Source: JACVRW01 sp036009005 (lineage in GTDB: Bacteria > Actinomycetota > Thermoleophilia > Solirubrobacterales > Thermoleophilaceae). Taken from it: a DNA stretch of 11,832 bases. How positions within the stretch are numbered: position 1 is the first letter of the stretch; every line of letters starts with the position of its first letter. The notes under the pieces were generated by a model. That model saw only the letters and a program-made list of their open reading frames with translations. It did not search any database and was not told where the DNA came from. Shown here one piece after another: positions 1-8,043 of the stretch. The translations under genes were made by a program, and so were the position numbers. The stretch covers positions 1 through 11,832 of the forward strand of contig DASYMP010000317.1 in assembly GCA_036009005.1 (NCBI GenBank), written 5' to 3'.

Positions 1-1209
1 CGACTTGTCGCGCTCGCCTGGCACGAAGCGGCCGCCGTCCTCCCGCAGCGGGCCGCGGCTCTTCGCGGGCGGGACGTTCACGGCGGCCATCTCGAGCGTC
101 GAGGCCTGGCCCACGCGGCTCGCCTCGTACGAGACCTCCGCGGCGAAGTCGCCCTCGATGGGCTCCACGAAGCCCACGCCGCCGCCGGAGTAGTAGGGCC
201 AGTCGCGCAGCGCGAACCACACGTCCAGCTCCAGCGGCGAGTCGGCCTCGAGCTTCCCCTCGTACTTCGCGATGTCCACGTGCACACCGTCGTCCTGGTG
301 CACGTGCGCGTACCTGTTGGCCTTCGCGTAGCCGAGCGAGAACAGCCGGGTGTTCGTCTCGCTTCCCGCGAAGCTCTCCTTCGCGAGCGCCTGGCGGGGA
401 CGCACGAAGGGCGCCACGTCGAGCATCGAGTCCGTGGCCAGCGACCAGACGAAGTCGTGCTCGCGGAGCGCCTCGTACTCCTCGCGCGTGAAGACCGCCG
501 GGTCGCGGTAGAGGTAGACGATCGCGCCGACGCGCAGCCCGCCGGCGTGGAGCTGCTCGAGCCGCCTGCCGGCGTCGGTCAGCTTGCCGTCGGCGGCGAG
601 GATCGCGCCCAGCTCGATCACGACGCCGTCGGTGCCGTGCTGCTCGACGAGCGCCACCTGCTCGTCCGGAGTGAGCTCCCAGTCGAACGAGGCGAGGCGC
701 ACGTCCGGGAGCTGCTCGCGCGCGAGCCTCAGGTTCTCCGGGTCCTTCGAGTAGAGCACCACCTCGTCCGTCTTGAAGCGCTCGGCGATGGCGTCGCAGG
801 TCTTCTTCACGAACTCGTCGCGGCGGCCGGTCGTGAGCGAGGAGTCGTGCTTCAGCTCCACGACCTTCGGCACACCGGAGGGCAGCTCGCCCAGCAGGTG
901 AGGGAACGTCTCGATCGGGTCGCCGGGCTTCTCGGCGCGCCGGTAGTGGAACTCGCTCGCGCCGCGCGGCCGGAACGTCTCCCCCACGTCGAGCTTGCGC
1001 AGCTCGGCCAGCTCGGTGTCGATGATCGCGTGGTTCTCGCCGGTCAGCCGCTCGGTCGTGGGATCGTGCGACACGACGAGCCGCCCGTCCTTCGTGAGCT
1101 GCACGTCCAGCTCGAGCGCCCCCGCGCCGGCCGTGTAGGCCGAGATCAGCGAGATCCTCGTGTTCTCGGGGGCGTGGAGGCGATTGCCTCGGTGTGCCAG
1201 CACCCTCAC
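1..1209 (-). CDS. Glycerophosphodiester phosphodiesterase-like protein with C-terminal extension (partial, 3' end off the left edge)
   Basis: The frame is open from a GTG at 1207-1209 to base 1, giving 403 residues without a stop; the C-terminus lies outside the window. Residues 1-268 resemble the GDPD TIM-barrel family, which hydrolyses glycerophosphodiesters to glycerol 3-phosphate and an alcohol. Visible motifs are HRG (H6), PENT (14-17), ELDVQLTKDG (E33, D35), SHD (H48) and VELK (E118, K120), so the usual metal and catalytic residues are present. The distal barrel motifs (WSLATDSM, about 255-262) diverge from the family, so the substrate may differ. Residues 270-403 form an additional region, rich in aromatic and acidic residues, that I do not recognise. 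The start overlaps the protease stop as GTGA; there is no good Shine-Dalgarno, so translational coupling is likely. No signal peptide precedes the HRG motif, which begins at residue 6, suggesting a cytosolic protein. Confidence 0.82.
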   Translation of the reverse strand, partial: MRVLAHRGNRLHAPENTRISLISAYTAGAGALELDVQLTKDGRLVVSHDPTTERLTGENHAIIDTELAELRKLDVGETFRPRGASEFHYRRAEKPGDPIETFPHLLGELPSGVPKVVELKHDSSLTTGRRDEFVKKTCDAIAERFKTDEVVLYSKDPENLRLAREQLPDVRLASFDWELTPDEQVALVEQHGTDGVVIELGAILAADGKLTDAGRRLEQLHAGGLRVGAIVYLYRDPAVFTREEYEALREHDFVWSLATDSMLDVAPFVRPRQALAKESFAGSETNTRLFSLGYAKANRYAHVHQDDGVHVDIAKYEGKLEADSPLELDVWFALRDWPYYSGGGVGFVEPIEGDFAAEVSYEASRVGQASTLEMAAVNVPPAKSRGPLREDGGRFVPGERDKS

Positions 1210-3509
1210 GACGAGAGCGCCCCGGTGAGGCCGCCTACCACGCAGAGCGCGTAGCCCTGCGGCGGCTTGGGCGTGTTCTCCGCGATCACGTTGATCGTGT
1301 AGTCGCCCGCCACGGGCTTGTCGATCACCACGTGCTCGACGTTGTTGCGCTTGTCTAGGGCGGGCGGGCGCTCGTTCGAGCCCGGCAGGTAGGCCTCCAG
1401 CAGCTCGTCCGCCTTGCGGCGTGCCACCCGGTGCTCGGGGTTCCCGTAGATCGGCGTGCCGGCGGGCGGCGTGACCTTCAGCTGGAGGTTGTTCTGCACG
1501 CCGTCGCTCGGCCAGTCGGTCCAGGCCAGCACGGCACGCAGCGGGCCGGCGGGCGCGTCACCGACGCTGAACCTGTAGGTCTGCTGGGCCAGCACCTGGC
1601 CGCGGCTCGTGAGCGCCTTCGGCGACTCCTGGCGAACGTCGTCGTACTCGAGCCGCCGCGCCTCGGGTGCCTCCGGGTGTGGCAGGACGTTGCGGAGGTC
1701 GATCCTGCCGAAGCCCTGGTCGAAGTCCGGATAGCCGATCTCCTCGCGCAGCTCCTCGGGCAGGTCGCGCGGCTTGATGCGGCGCGCCGACGCGATCAGC
1801 ACCGCCTTCACGAGCGCCGCGGACGGGTTCGCGAGCTGGCGCTCCTCGCGCAGGTACTCGCGCACGACGGCCGCGCAGCCCGCCACGACCGGGGCGGCCA
1901 TGCTCGTCCCGCCGAGATAGCCGTAGGCGCCGTTGGCCGTGGCGTCGCCATCCCCGTTCGCCGGCACGTCGAGGAACGCGATGCGGCTGCTCTGCGCGCG
2001 CGGCGCGAGGATGTAGGTGCCCGGCGCGAGCAGGTCCGGCTTCACGGACTCGGAGTCGGTCGGACCGCGGCTCGACAGTGCAGCCGGGCAGTCGGGATCG
2101 CCGGACATGCGCTCGTCCGAGCAGGGCGGCGAGGGAAAGCTCTTCGTGTTGTACGCGCCCCAGGTGATGTCTATCTCCGGGCGGTCCGTGTCGCTCGCGC
2201 CGACCGTGAGCGCGTTCTTCGAGCTGGCCGGCGAGCCGACGGTGTGGAAGCGCACCCAGCCCTCCGGGGCCACGCCGGAGTTCCCGGCCGCGATCACCAC
2301 GAGCACCTCCGGGTTGGCCCACACGAACTCGTCGAGCGCGAGGCTGCCGAAGTCGTACTGGCCCCTGAAGTTCGTGCCGACGCTCAGGTTGATCACCTTT
2401 GCGCCGCTCGCGAGCGCGCGCTTCAGGAGGTCGCCCCAGTTCGGCGGGATCATCGGCACCATGTCGTCGCCCACGAAGCCCACGACCGCGAGCTTCGCTC
2501 CGGGCGCCATCCCCTTGTTCTGGCCGGCCGACGCCGCCCCGGTCCCGGCGATGATGCCCGCCACGTGCGTGCCGTGCCCGATCGTGTCGTCCTTCGACGC
2601 GCCCTCGACGCTGTCGGTCGAGACGATCTGCCCCGCGAAGTCCTGGTGGGAGCTGTCGATGCCCGTGTCGAACACGGCCACCACCTCGTCCTTGCCGGTC
2701 CAGGGCAGCCCCTCCACGCCCACCAGCGGCCGCGCGTGGCTGCACATCAGCGCGGGCGGCTCGTACAGGTCGAGCCGCCGCACGCCTGGGAGGCGCGCGA
2801 TCGTGGCCACGAGCTCGCGGTCGAGCGGCGCCTCGAAGCGGATGAACAGGTACGAGGCGTCGACCGCCTCCACGCCCTCGAGCCCCGCGAGCTCCTTGGC
2901 GAGCGCGGCCGCGTCCGCTATCCGGTGGAGCACGAGGTCGAACCTCCGCCGCTCGCCCGGGCGCTCCTCGAGCTCCTCGACCAGCCCCGGCGTGAGCGTC
3001 TCCTCCACGCGATAGCGCTCCACGGCGCGCACGCCCGGCGTGGCGCGCACGCGCGCGTACTGCTCCCGTGTGAGCCTCGTGCGGTAGGAGTCGGGCGGCT
3101 CGAACGCGGCGAGGTCCACGCCGCCGTCCACGAACGCGCTCCGCTGCTCGTCGGTGATCGGGCCCACCAGCCGCACGTGGTAGAAGGCCGCCTCCGGCGC
3201 CGCGTCCGGCTCCGGCTCGAGCACCCGCGGCTCCTCTGAATGGAAGCCGGCCAGACGCGGGTCGTCGCCGTCCACGTGCGCCTGGCGCTCGAGGTGCGGC
3301 AGCGCGATCGCGGGCTCGGGCGCGTCGGACTCGATCGGGTCGACCACGATGCCGCGCTCGGTGAGCGCTCGCACGGCGTCGGGCTCGAGCCAGCCCTCGA
3401 GCACGCCGTCGTAGGCCACGACGTCGTCGCGCCGGACGAGCTCCTCGGCGGCCCTGCGCTCCTCGCCCGTCGTCACGTAGATCGCGGCGTGGAGTGGCGG
3501 CTCAGGCAC
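1206..3509 (-). CDS. Subtilisin-like (S8) serine protease with repeated N-terminal prodomain-like modules
   Basis: This 767-residue protein carries a complete S8 catalytic domain at about 272-610. Asp281 is in DTGID, His312 in HGTHVAG, the oxyanion Asn410 in AAGNSG, and Ser536 in GTSMAAP. Ahead of it are three segments (about 8-57, 108-168 and 188-250) with a strand-helix-strand pattern. The last two end in motifs such as PGVRAVERY and PGVRRLDLYEPP, typical of subtilisin inhibitor/propeptide domains. After the catalytic domain, about 640-760 resembles the beta-sandwich found in many S8 proteases (VLAWTDWP, NNLQLKV, NNVEHVVI, GDYTINV). The protein begins MPEPPLHAAIYV, with no signal peptide, so it probably acts inside the cell or leaves by an unusual route. 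Prodomains usually restrain S8 enzymes until cleaved. The gene overlaps the preceding amidohydrolase gene by 8 bp and the following phosphodiesterase gene by 4 bp. The start is a GTG supported by a strong ribosome-binding site. Confidence 0.93.
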   Translation of the reverse strand: MPEPPLHAAIYVTTGEERRAAEELVRRDDVVAYDGVLEGWLEPDAVRALTERGIVVDPIESDAPEPAIALPHLERQAHVDGDDPRLAGFHSEEPRVLEPEPDAAPEAAFYHVRLVGPITDEQRSAFVDGGVDLAAFEPPDSYRTRLTREQYARVRATPGVRAVERYRVEETLTPGLVEELEERPGERRRFDLVLHRIADAAALAKELAGLEGVEAVDASYLFIRFEAPLDRELVATIARLPGVRRLDLYEPPALMCSHARPLVGVEGLPWTGKDEVVAVFDTGIDSSHQDFAGQIVSTDSVEGASKDDTIGHGTHVAGIIAGTGAASAGQNKGMAPGAKLAVVGFVGDDMVPMIPPNWGDLLKRALASGAKVINLSVGTNFRGQYDFGSLALDEFVWANPEVLVVIAAGNSGVAPEGWVRFHTVGSPASSKNALTVGASDTDRPEIDITWGAYNTKSFPSPPCSDERMSGDPDCPAALSSRGPTDSESVKPDLLAPGTYILAPRAQSSRIAFLDVPANGDGDATANGAYGYLGGTSMAAPVVAGCAAVVREYLREERQLANPSAALVKAVLIASARRIKPRDLPEELREEIGYPDFDQGFGRIDLRNVLPHPEAPEARRLEYDDVRQESPKALTSRGQVLAQQTYRFSVGDAPAGPLRAVLAWTDWPSDGVQNNLQLKVTPPAGTPIYGNPEHRVARRKADELLEAYLPGSNERPPALDKRNNVEHVVIDKPVAGDYTINVIAENTPKPPQGYALCVVGGLTGALSS

Positions 3510-5523
3510 CGTAGGCCTCCTTCAGCGCCTTCTTGAGGCCGTCCTCGATGTTCGGCTGCGCGTCCACGAGCTTCCAGTGGGCCTCCGAGCCGACGATCGG
3601 CTCGTCGAGCGGCACGGACTTCGGCATCGGCACGTCCGCGAGCAATGAGGCGTCGAGGCCGGCGAGCTCCTCGTCCGAGGGCTCGTACTCGTTGTCGAGC
3701 TCGACGGTGAACGTCTCGAGCTCCATGCCGTCGGCCAGCAGCGCGGCCTCCTTGTCCTCCGCCTCCTTCACGCGCGCGGGCAGGTCCGACATCCCCTCCT
3801 CGAGCACCTCGACCGCTCGCGCGAAGGAGATGTCGTCCACGGGCGAGCCCGCCGAGTGGAGGTCGAACGCCTTCGGCTCGCCGGCCGCGTCGAAGTCCTC
3901 GAGCGGGTAGTCGGGAGCCACGTGGAGGCTCTCCATCAGCTCCTTGCTGCCGTAGCGCGGGATCCCGTGGATCGTGACCAGGTCGATGTCGCGCTCGGTG
4001 GCGTCGATCAGGTGGTCCCAGGCGTCGCCGTCGGCGCCGCGGACCACGAGCAGGTCGGCCATCGAGCCCGTCGTCAAGTGGCCGAGGTACTGCTCCCAGC
4101 CCGGCAGCGCGGCGGCGCCAGCGGTGACCGAGCGCACGAGGTCCTCGGAGGTGAAGTCGGAGTCCTGCTGCTCGACGGCATAGCGCGCCACCTTCAGCTC
4201 CTCGAGCAGGTTCTTGCTGCCCGTGGGCGCCCAGTCGCAGCCGAGGCCGAACGTGACCCCCGACTTCTTCAGCGCCTTCAGGTCGACGGTCTGCCCGTAC
4301 AGGAGCTGGTTGCTGAACGGCGACCAGACCACCTTGGCGCCGCGGCTCGCGAGGAGCGAGAGGTCGTCGGCGCTCAGGCCGAGCGCGTGGATGCCCACCA
4401 GATGCGGCCCGATCAGGTCGCGGTCGGTCAGGTCCACGAAGTGCTGGCGGCTCCCCGTGTCGATCCCCTCGGACAGGTGGTAGAAGCAGACCATCTTGTC
4501 GAGCGTCCGCTTGAACGACTCGTACTCCTGCGGGTCGCCGCCCTTCCGCAGCTTCAGGTCCGGCACGTGGCTCGTGGCCTCGGGCAGGCGCGCGTCGCCC
4601 GGCTGCTCCACGTTGCGCATGACGCCCTCGTAGAGGCGCCAGCCCCCGTTCACGGCCGTCTTGATGCCCTGGCCGGTCGTGGTGCCGCCGATCAGCGCCT
4701 TCGTCTCGACGTAGCGCACGAGGTAGCGCGCGGTCCGGTACGAGCCCGCGATCGCCTTGACCGGCTTGCTCACCTCGGCGCTGTAGAGCGGCGTGCCCCA
4801 CTGGCCGCGGTTGTCGTAGCGCTTCGGCAGCGGCCAGAGTGGGCGGATGTTGTAGGCGAAGTGGTTGTGGAGGTCGATCAGGCCCGGGTAGATCGTGCCG
4901 CCCGTGTCCACCGTCTTCGCGTCCCTGTACTGCTCCGGCAGCTCCTCGCCGTCCTTCAGCACCGCCGCGATCAGCCCCTTGCTCACCACGACCTGCCCGT
5001 TCGCGAGCACCTGGCCCGGGGCGTCCATCGTCACGACGCGCCCGCGGAGCACGTAGGTGGGTCCGCGGTCCAGCTCGACGTCGTCCGCCAGCAATCGAGG
5101 CGCCGGCTGCCGCGCCGCCGCCGCCCCCACCGCCGCCGTCGCGGGAGCGGGGGCGCCCCCCACGTTCACCGTGCGCATCCCGGCTGCGGCCGCGCCCACA
5201 AGCAGAGCGGAGTTCGCGCTCACGTACGTGCACTCCTCGACCGGTTCGCAGGCGAGCGCGGCGGCGGCTCCGAACGCGCGCCGGTCGGGCAGGCTCACCG
5301 GCAGGTTCGACGCCATCACGATCAGCTCCGCGTCGAGCGACGAGTACAGCCCCACCTGCTCGAGGATGCCCTTCACGTCGCGGGCGCTCTTGTAGGTCTC
5401 GGCGTTGCAGAGCACGCCGAGGCGCTCGCCCGGCAGCATCCAGCTCTTCGCCTCCGGCCGCGCCGCGTAGCCCTGCTCGGTACGGAGCACGAGCGTGCCC
5501 AGCATGTCGAAGAAGGTGGTCAT
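3502..5523 (-). CDS. Degenerate HAD-like domain fused to a metal-dependent amidohydrolase
   Basis: A 673-residue fusion. Residues 1-120 look like a HAD domain: FFDMLGTL (D6) opens it and EPVEECTYVSANSALLVGAAAAGMRTV-type text closes it. Most catalytic positions are altered: the second Asp of DxD is Leu8, the motif II position is Asn40, the motif III Lys region reads VSLPDR, and the acidic pair of motif IV is absent. An Ala/Pro-rich linker (about 121-147) leads to an amidohydrolase at about 155-510. This has PGLIDLHNH (H219, H221), FYHLSEG (H349), GIHALGL (H379), VVWSPFSN and GLGCDWAP (D430), matching the ATZ/TRZ, cytosine/guanine deaminase-like branch. It also has the closing G-x-L-x(2)-G-S-M-A-D-L-L motif. 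Such enzymes hydrolyse amine, chloride or amide groups on N-heterocycles; the substrate here is unknown. An acidic tail of about 160 residues follows. The ATG overlaps the upstream stop (ATGA) and has GAGGAG 8 nt upstream. Confidence 0.88.
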   Translation of the reverse strand: MTTFFDMLGTLVLRTEQGYAARPEAKSWMLPGERLGVLCNAETYKSARDVKGILEQVGLYSSLDAELIVMASNLPVSLPDRRAFGAAAALACEPVEECTYVSANSALLVGAAAAGMRTVNVGGAPAPATAAVGAAAARQPAPRLLADDVELDRGPTYVLRGRVVTMDAPGQVLANGQVVVSKGLIAAVLKDGEELPEQYRDAKTVDTGGTIYPGLIDLHNHFAYNIRPLWPLPKRYDNRGQWGTPLYSAEVSKPVKAIAGSYRTARYLVRYVETKALIGGTTTGQGIKTAVNGGWRLYEGVMRNVEQPGDARLPEATSHVPDLKLRKGGDPQEYESFKRTLDKMVCFYHLSEGIDTGSRQHFVDLTDRDLIGPHLVGIHALGLSADDLSLLASRGAKVVWSPFSNQLLYGQTVDLKALKKSGVTFGLGCDWAPTGSKNLLEELKVARYAVEQQDSDFTSEDLVRSVTAGAAALPGWEQYLGHLTTGSMADLLVVRGADGDAWDHLIDATERDIDLVTIHGIPRYGSKELMESLHVAPDYPLEDFDAAGEPKAFDLHSAGSPVDDISFARAVEVLEEGMSDLPARVKEAEDKEAALLADGMELETFTVELDNEYEPSDEELAGLDASLLADVPMPKSVPLDEPIVGSEAHWKLVDAQPNIEDGLKKALKEAYGA
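3516..3522 (-). promoter_or_regulatory. Shine-Dalgarno site for the S8 protease gene
   Basis: AAGGAGG on the minus strand lies 6 nt before the GTG at 3507-3509, inside the end of the preceding coding region. It fixes that GTG as the protease start and indicates independent ribosome loading in addition to coupling. Confidence 0.8.
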
Positions 5524-6836
5524 GCCACGGGCTCCTCGTCGGGGGACAGCTCGTCCAGGTCGTCCACGTCGGCCCACGCCTGCGCCACGGGCGGGGCGGA
5601 CTCGACCACGCCGGCAAGGAGCTGACCCTGGAGCTCCTTCTCGCGCTGGAGGTCGGCCACCGGGGACCCGGCCGTGAGCTGCGGCGCCTCGGAGAGCGGC
5701 TCGAGCTCCTCCACGTAGTCGCACGGGCCCACCTCGAGCATCGGGCAGAACACGCACGCTCCCGCGGGGCGGGCGAGGTGCCCAGTGGCCGTGTTGAAGG
5801 CGATCCGGCCGGCCTTCGCCTCCTCCACGAGCTGGTCGATCACGCGCTGGCGCGCGGGGCCGAACTCCGCCGGGTTGCCCGTGATGTGGGGTGAGTAGAT
5901 CACGCGGCTGTAGAGCTCGCGGCCGTCCGGCAGCGTGCCGTAGCCGAGCCGCACCTCGCGCGTCATCAGGTCCTCGAGCGGCTCGCTGTGGGCCGGCGCG
6001 CCCTTCACGAAGCGCTCGCGCAGCTCCTCGTTGAACGCGTTCGCCGTGCTCTGGCTGAACACGAGCAGCACCGGCGGCAGGCTCTGGAAGAGCTGGCGCA
6101 GGAAGTACCTGCGCTTGCGCAGGCACTCGCTGACGATGCCGTCGCGCTGCGCTTCGGTCATCGGCGGCAGCGCGGGATCCTTTGGGTCCTTCTTGGTCGT
6201 CCACTTCGCGGACGGGCTCGCGACCATGTTGCCGTAGCTCAGGTCCTCGCCCACGCTCAGCTTGTCCTTTGACCACCCCATCGCGTCCGCGAGGGCCTCG
6301 AGCAGGTCCTGGTAGCCGTCGTACATCTTCTGGCGCGCGAGGCTCACCTCCACCACGCGGTTCCCGTCGGAGTCCTCCGGGACGTTCAGCTCGAAGTCCG
6401 AGAAGGGCGTGTCCTCGTCGCCCCCGCCGAAGCGCTCGTAGTCCGCCTGGCTCAGCTCGAGCTTCGCGTGCGCCCGGTAGCGGAAGTAGTGCGCGTACTG
6501 GCGGTAGTCGTCGAACAGCGGGTTGAGCGCGCCGCGGTGGTAGGGCCACCAGCCGGGCAGGTTCGGGTTGATGCCCACCGCCATGATCGGGCACTTGCGG
6601 CAGCCGCTCAGGAGCTCCGGCACGAGCGGCGCACGGCCCATGTAACGCGTCCTGTGCACGATCCCGCGCTCCGGCGGCGGCACGTCCTCGGTGTAGTCGT
6701 AGCTGTGGTAGGTGCCCCAGCTGCGGAAGTAAGTGCAGGCGTGCGGCCTCGACTCGGGCTCCTGCGCCACGCGCACCGCCTGGCACGACATCACCTCGTA
6801 GGCCAGCTCGACCTCCACCGGCAGTCGCGTCTCCAC
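5520..6836 (-). CDS. Cysteine-rich protein with uracil-DNA-glycosylase-like motifs, function unknown
   Basis: I do not firmly recognise this 438-residue protein. After CxxC (C79, C82) comes IMAVGINPNLPG (about 84-95), which resembles the active-site motif GINPG of MUG/TDG-type uracil-DNA glycosylases, with Asn90 in the catalytic position. Further on are a hydrophobic strand (PVLLVFSQSTANAF, about 258-271) and YSPHITGNP (about 314-322, H317), placed like the His-containing second motif of that superfamily. A second cysteine group, CxxCx7C (C361, C364, C372), lies near the end. Together the cysteines could bind a 4Fe-4S cluster, as in family 4/5 glycosylases, or zinc. The protein is longer than typical glycosylases (about 200-250 residues), with a large charged insertion at about 105-250 and an acidic C-terminus. 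It sits between a nucleoside phosphorylase-like gene and an amidohydrolase, which fits base or nucleoside chemistry. The glycosylase link is inference; the coding call is secure. Confidence 0.6.
   Translation of the reverse strand: METRLPVEVELAYEVMSCQAVRVAQEPESRPHACTYFRSWGTYHSYDYTEDVPPPERGIVHRTRYMGRAPLVPELLSGCRKCPIMAVGINPNLPGWWPYHRGALNPLFDDYRQYAHYFRYRAHAKLELSQADYERFGGGDEDTPFSDFELNVPEDSDGNRVVEVSLARQKMYDGYQDLLEALADAMGWSKDKLSVGEDLSYGNMVASPSAKWTTKKDPKDPALPPMTEAQRDGIVSECLRKRRYFLRQLFQSLPPVLLVFSQSTANAFNEELRERFVKGAPAHSEPLEDLMTREVRLGYGTLPDGRELYSRVIYSPHITGNPAEFGPARQRVIDQLVEEAKAGRIAFNTATGHLARPAGACVFCPMLEVGPCDYVEELEPLSEAPQLTAGSPVADLQREKELQGQLLAGVVESAPPVAQAWADVDDLDELSPDEEPVA
5532..5537 (-). promoter_or_regulatory. 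Shine-Dalgarno site for the HAD/amidohydrolase fusion
   Basis: GAGGAG on the minus strand sits 8 nt before the ATG at 5521-5523. It shows that translation starts at the HAD segment rather than further upstream in the same open frame, where the region is occupied by the preceding gene in another frame. Confidence 0.7.
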
Positions 6837-6844
6837 GGGCGGCG

Positions 6845-6850
6845 CCTCCT
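6845..6850 (-). promoter_or_regulatory. Shine-Dalgarno site for the cysteine-rich gene
   Basis: AGGAGG on the minus strand lies 8 nt before the GTG at 6834-6836 and touches the TGA of the preceding gene (6850-6852). It supports the GTG start in this 13-bp gap. Confidence 0.78.
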
Positions 6851-8043
6851 CAGCCGTCCTCGAGGCCGGCGATGATCCCCCAGGTGGCGAGGGCGCCCAT
6901 CACGCTGGTCCAGTAGCCGTACGCCTCGTAGTACCAGACCGCCCAGTGCGCCTGCATGTCGGGCTTGTGCGGCTTCGTCGGCAGGTCGCCGTTGATCATC
7001 GGGTCTGACAGGTTGCGCACGATCGCCCAGTCGGGCGCCGCGTCGCCGAGCTCCTCAGCCGCGAGGCCGAGCACCGCGTCGCCCATCTCGACGGCGCAGC
7101 CCTCGGTCCAGAGGTTGTTCGCGCTCGTGCCGAACTCGAAGAAGTCCGTGGTCAGGATCGGGTGGAACTTCGGCATCGACTGGCCATCGTCGATGTGGAT
7201 CGACGGCGCGTTCGGCGGCTGGCTCTTCAGCAGCGGGCCGTCGAAGCCGTAGCGCTTGGTCGGCGGGGCGAAGTCGGGCTCCTGGAGCTCGCTCGCGTGC
7301 TTCGCCATCAGCTTCTCCGCGTCGGGGAAGCGCTTAGTGGGGATCGGCCAGTCGCTCGTGTAGGTCTTGCCGGCGAACGGCTCCTTCGCGAACTCGTCGG
7401 CGAGCCGGAACTTGGCCGCGCGCGTGACCACCACGTCGCCGAGGTCGTGTTCGTGCTTCACGCCGCCGCTCGTGCCGATCGTGAGGATCAGCTGCGGCTT
7501 CGCCTCGTCGATGATCTGCCTGAACAGGTCCTTCACCGGCAGCGTCGCCGTGCCCGGTCCGGTTGCCACGCCGTCCTGGTTCAGGTGGAGCTCCGACTTC
7601 ATGCACAGCACGGACTTGCTGCCGATCTTGGTCGGGAACCAGCTCGCCATGCGCTGCGCCTTTCGCGACGGCGCGTTGTCGCGGATCTGCGGCAGGTAGC
7701 GCTCCTCGAAGCCGCGCGCGTAGCGGTACCAGTTCGTGCGCGGATGGCCCGGGGTGAGCACGTCCGCCAGCGCGTTCAGCTCCGCGACCGTCCACGTCAC
7801 GACAACGACGTCCGCCTTCGGCAGCGGCGCGTCGAGCGCCGGCACCGGGTCGATCGGCTGCGGCTCGGGCGCGAGGCCGTGGGGGAACGGCAGCCCGAGG
7901 TCGGCGAGCAGCATCGAGTCGCCCGCGACGACGGGCTCGAGCTCCAGGTCGATCGGCGCGGTTCCGGCGTCCAGCAGCAGCCGCGCGATCTCCTTGCGCT
8001 CGGATACGTCGGGCGGGAGCGTCCCTGCATCGGTGGCGCTCAC
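6850..8043 (-). CDS. Nucleoside phosphorylase-like protein (PNP/UDP/MTAN superfamily)
   Basis: This is a 397-residue protein. From about residue 78 it matches the PNP_UDP_1 fold: ADVVVVTWTVAE (first strand), LILTIGTSGG (about 185-194) followed by LGDVVVT (201-207), then AVEMGDAVLG (317-326) and VRNLSDP (342-348). Family members split the N-glycosidic bond of nucleosides with phosphate or water. Asp347 occupies the position of the catalytic acid that protonates the base. The Glu that normally follows Met in VEME and holds the ribose hydroxyls is Gly321 here, so a standard ribonucleoside may not be the substrate. The protein is longer than usual (230-290 residues), with an N-terminal extension of about 77 residues and an insertion at about 100-165. 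The GTG start overlaps the GMC stop as GTGA and has AGGAGG 4 nt upstream; the frame remains open further up, but that part lies inside the GMC gene. No signal peptide is seen. Confidence 0.8.
   Translation of the reverse strand: MSATDAGTLPPDVSERKEIARLLLDAGTAPIDLELEPVVAGDSMLLADLGLPFPHGLAPEPQPIDPVPALDAPLPKADVVVVTWTVAELNALADVLTPGHPRTNWYRYARGFEERYLPQIRDNAPSRKAQRMASWFPTKIGSKSVLCMKSELHLNQDGVATGPGTATLPVKDLFRQIIDEAKPQLILTIGTSGGVKHEHDLGDVVVTRAAKFRLADEFAKEPFAGKTYTSDWPIPTKRFPDAEKLMAKHASELQEPDFAPPTKRYGFDGPLLKSQPPNAPSIHIDDGQSMPKFHPILTTDFFEFGTSANNLWTEGCAVEMGDAVLGLAAEELGDAAPDWAIVRNLSDPMINGDLPTKPHKPDMQAHWAVWYYEAYGYWTSVMGALATWGIIAGLEDG

Noticed and set aside
3473..5617. 714-residue minus-strand frame overlapping the HAD/amidohydrolase gene
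   Set aside because: Arg/Gly-rich shadow frame of the real gene; no motif could be found.
5524..6786. In-frame extension of the HAD/amidohydrolase gene up to 6786
   Set aside because: The extension is low-complexity Arg/Gly/Ala text and overlaps the cysteine-rich gene in another frame. The ATG at 5521-5523 has a ribosome-binding site and starts directly before the HAD motif.
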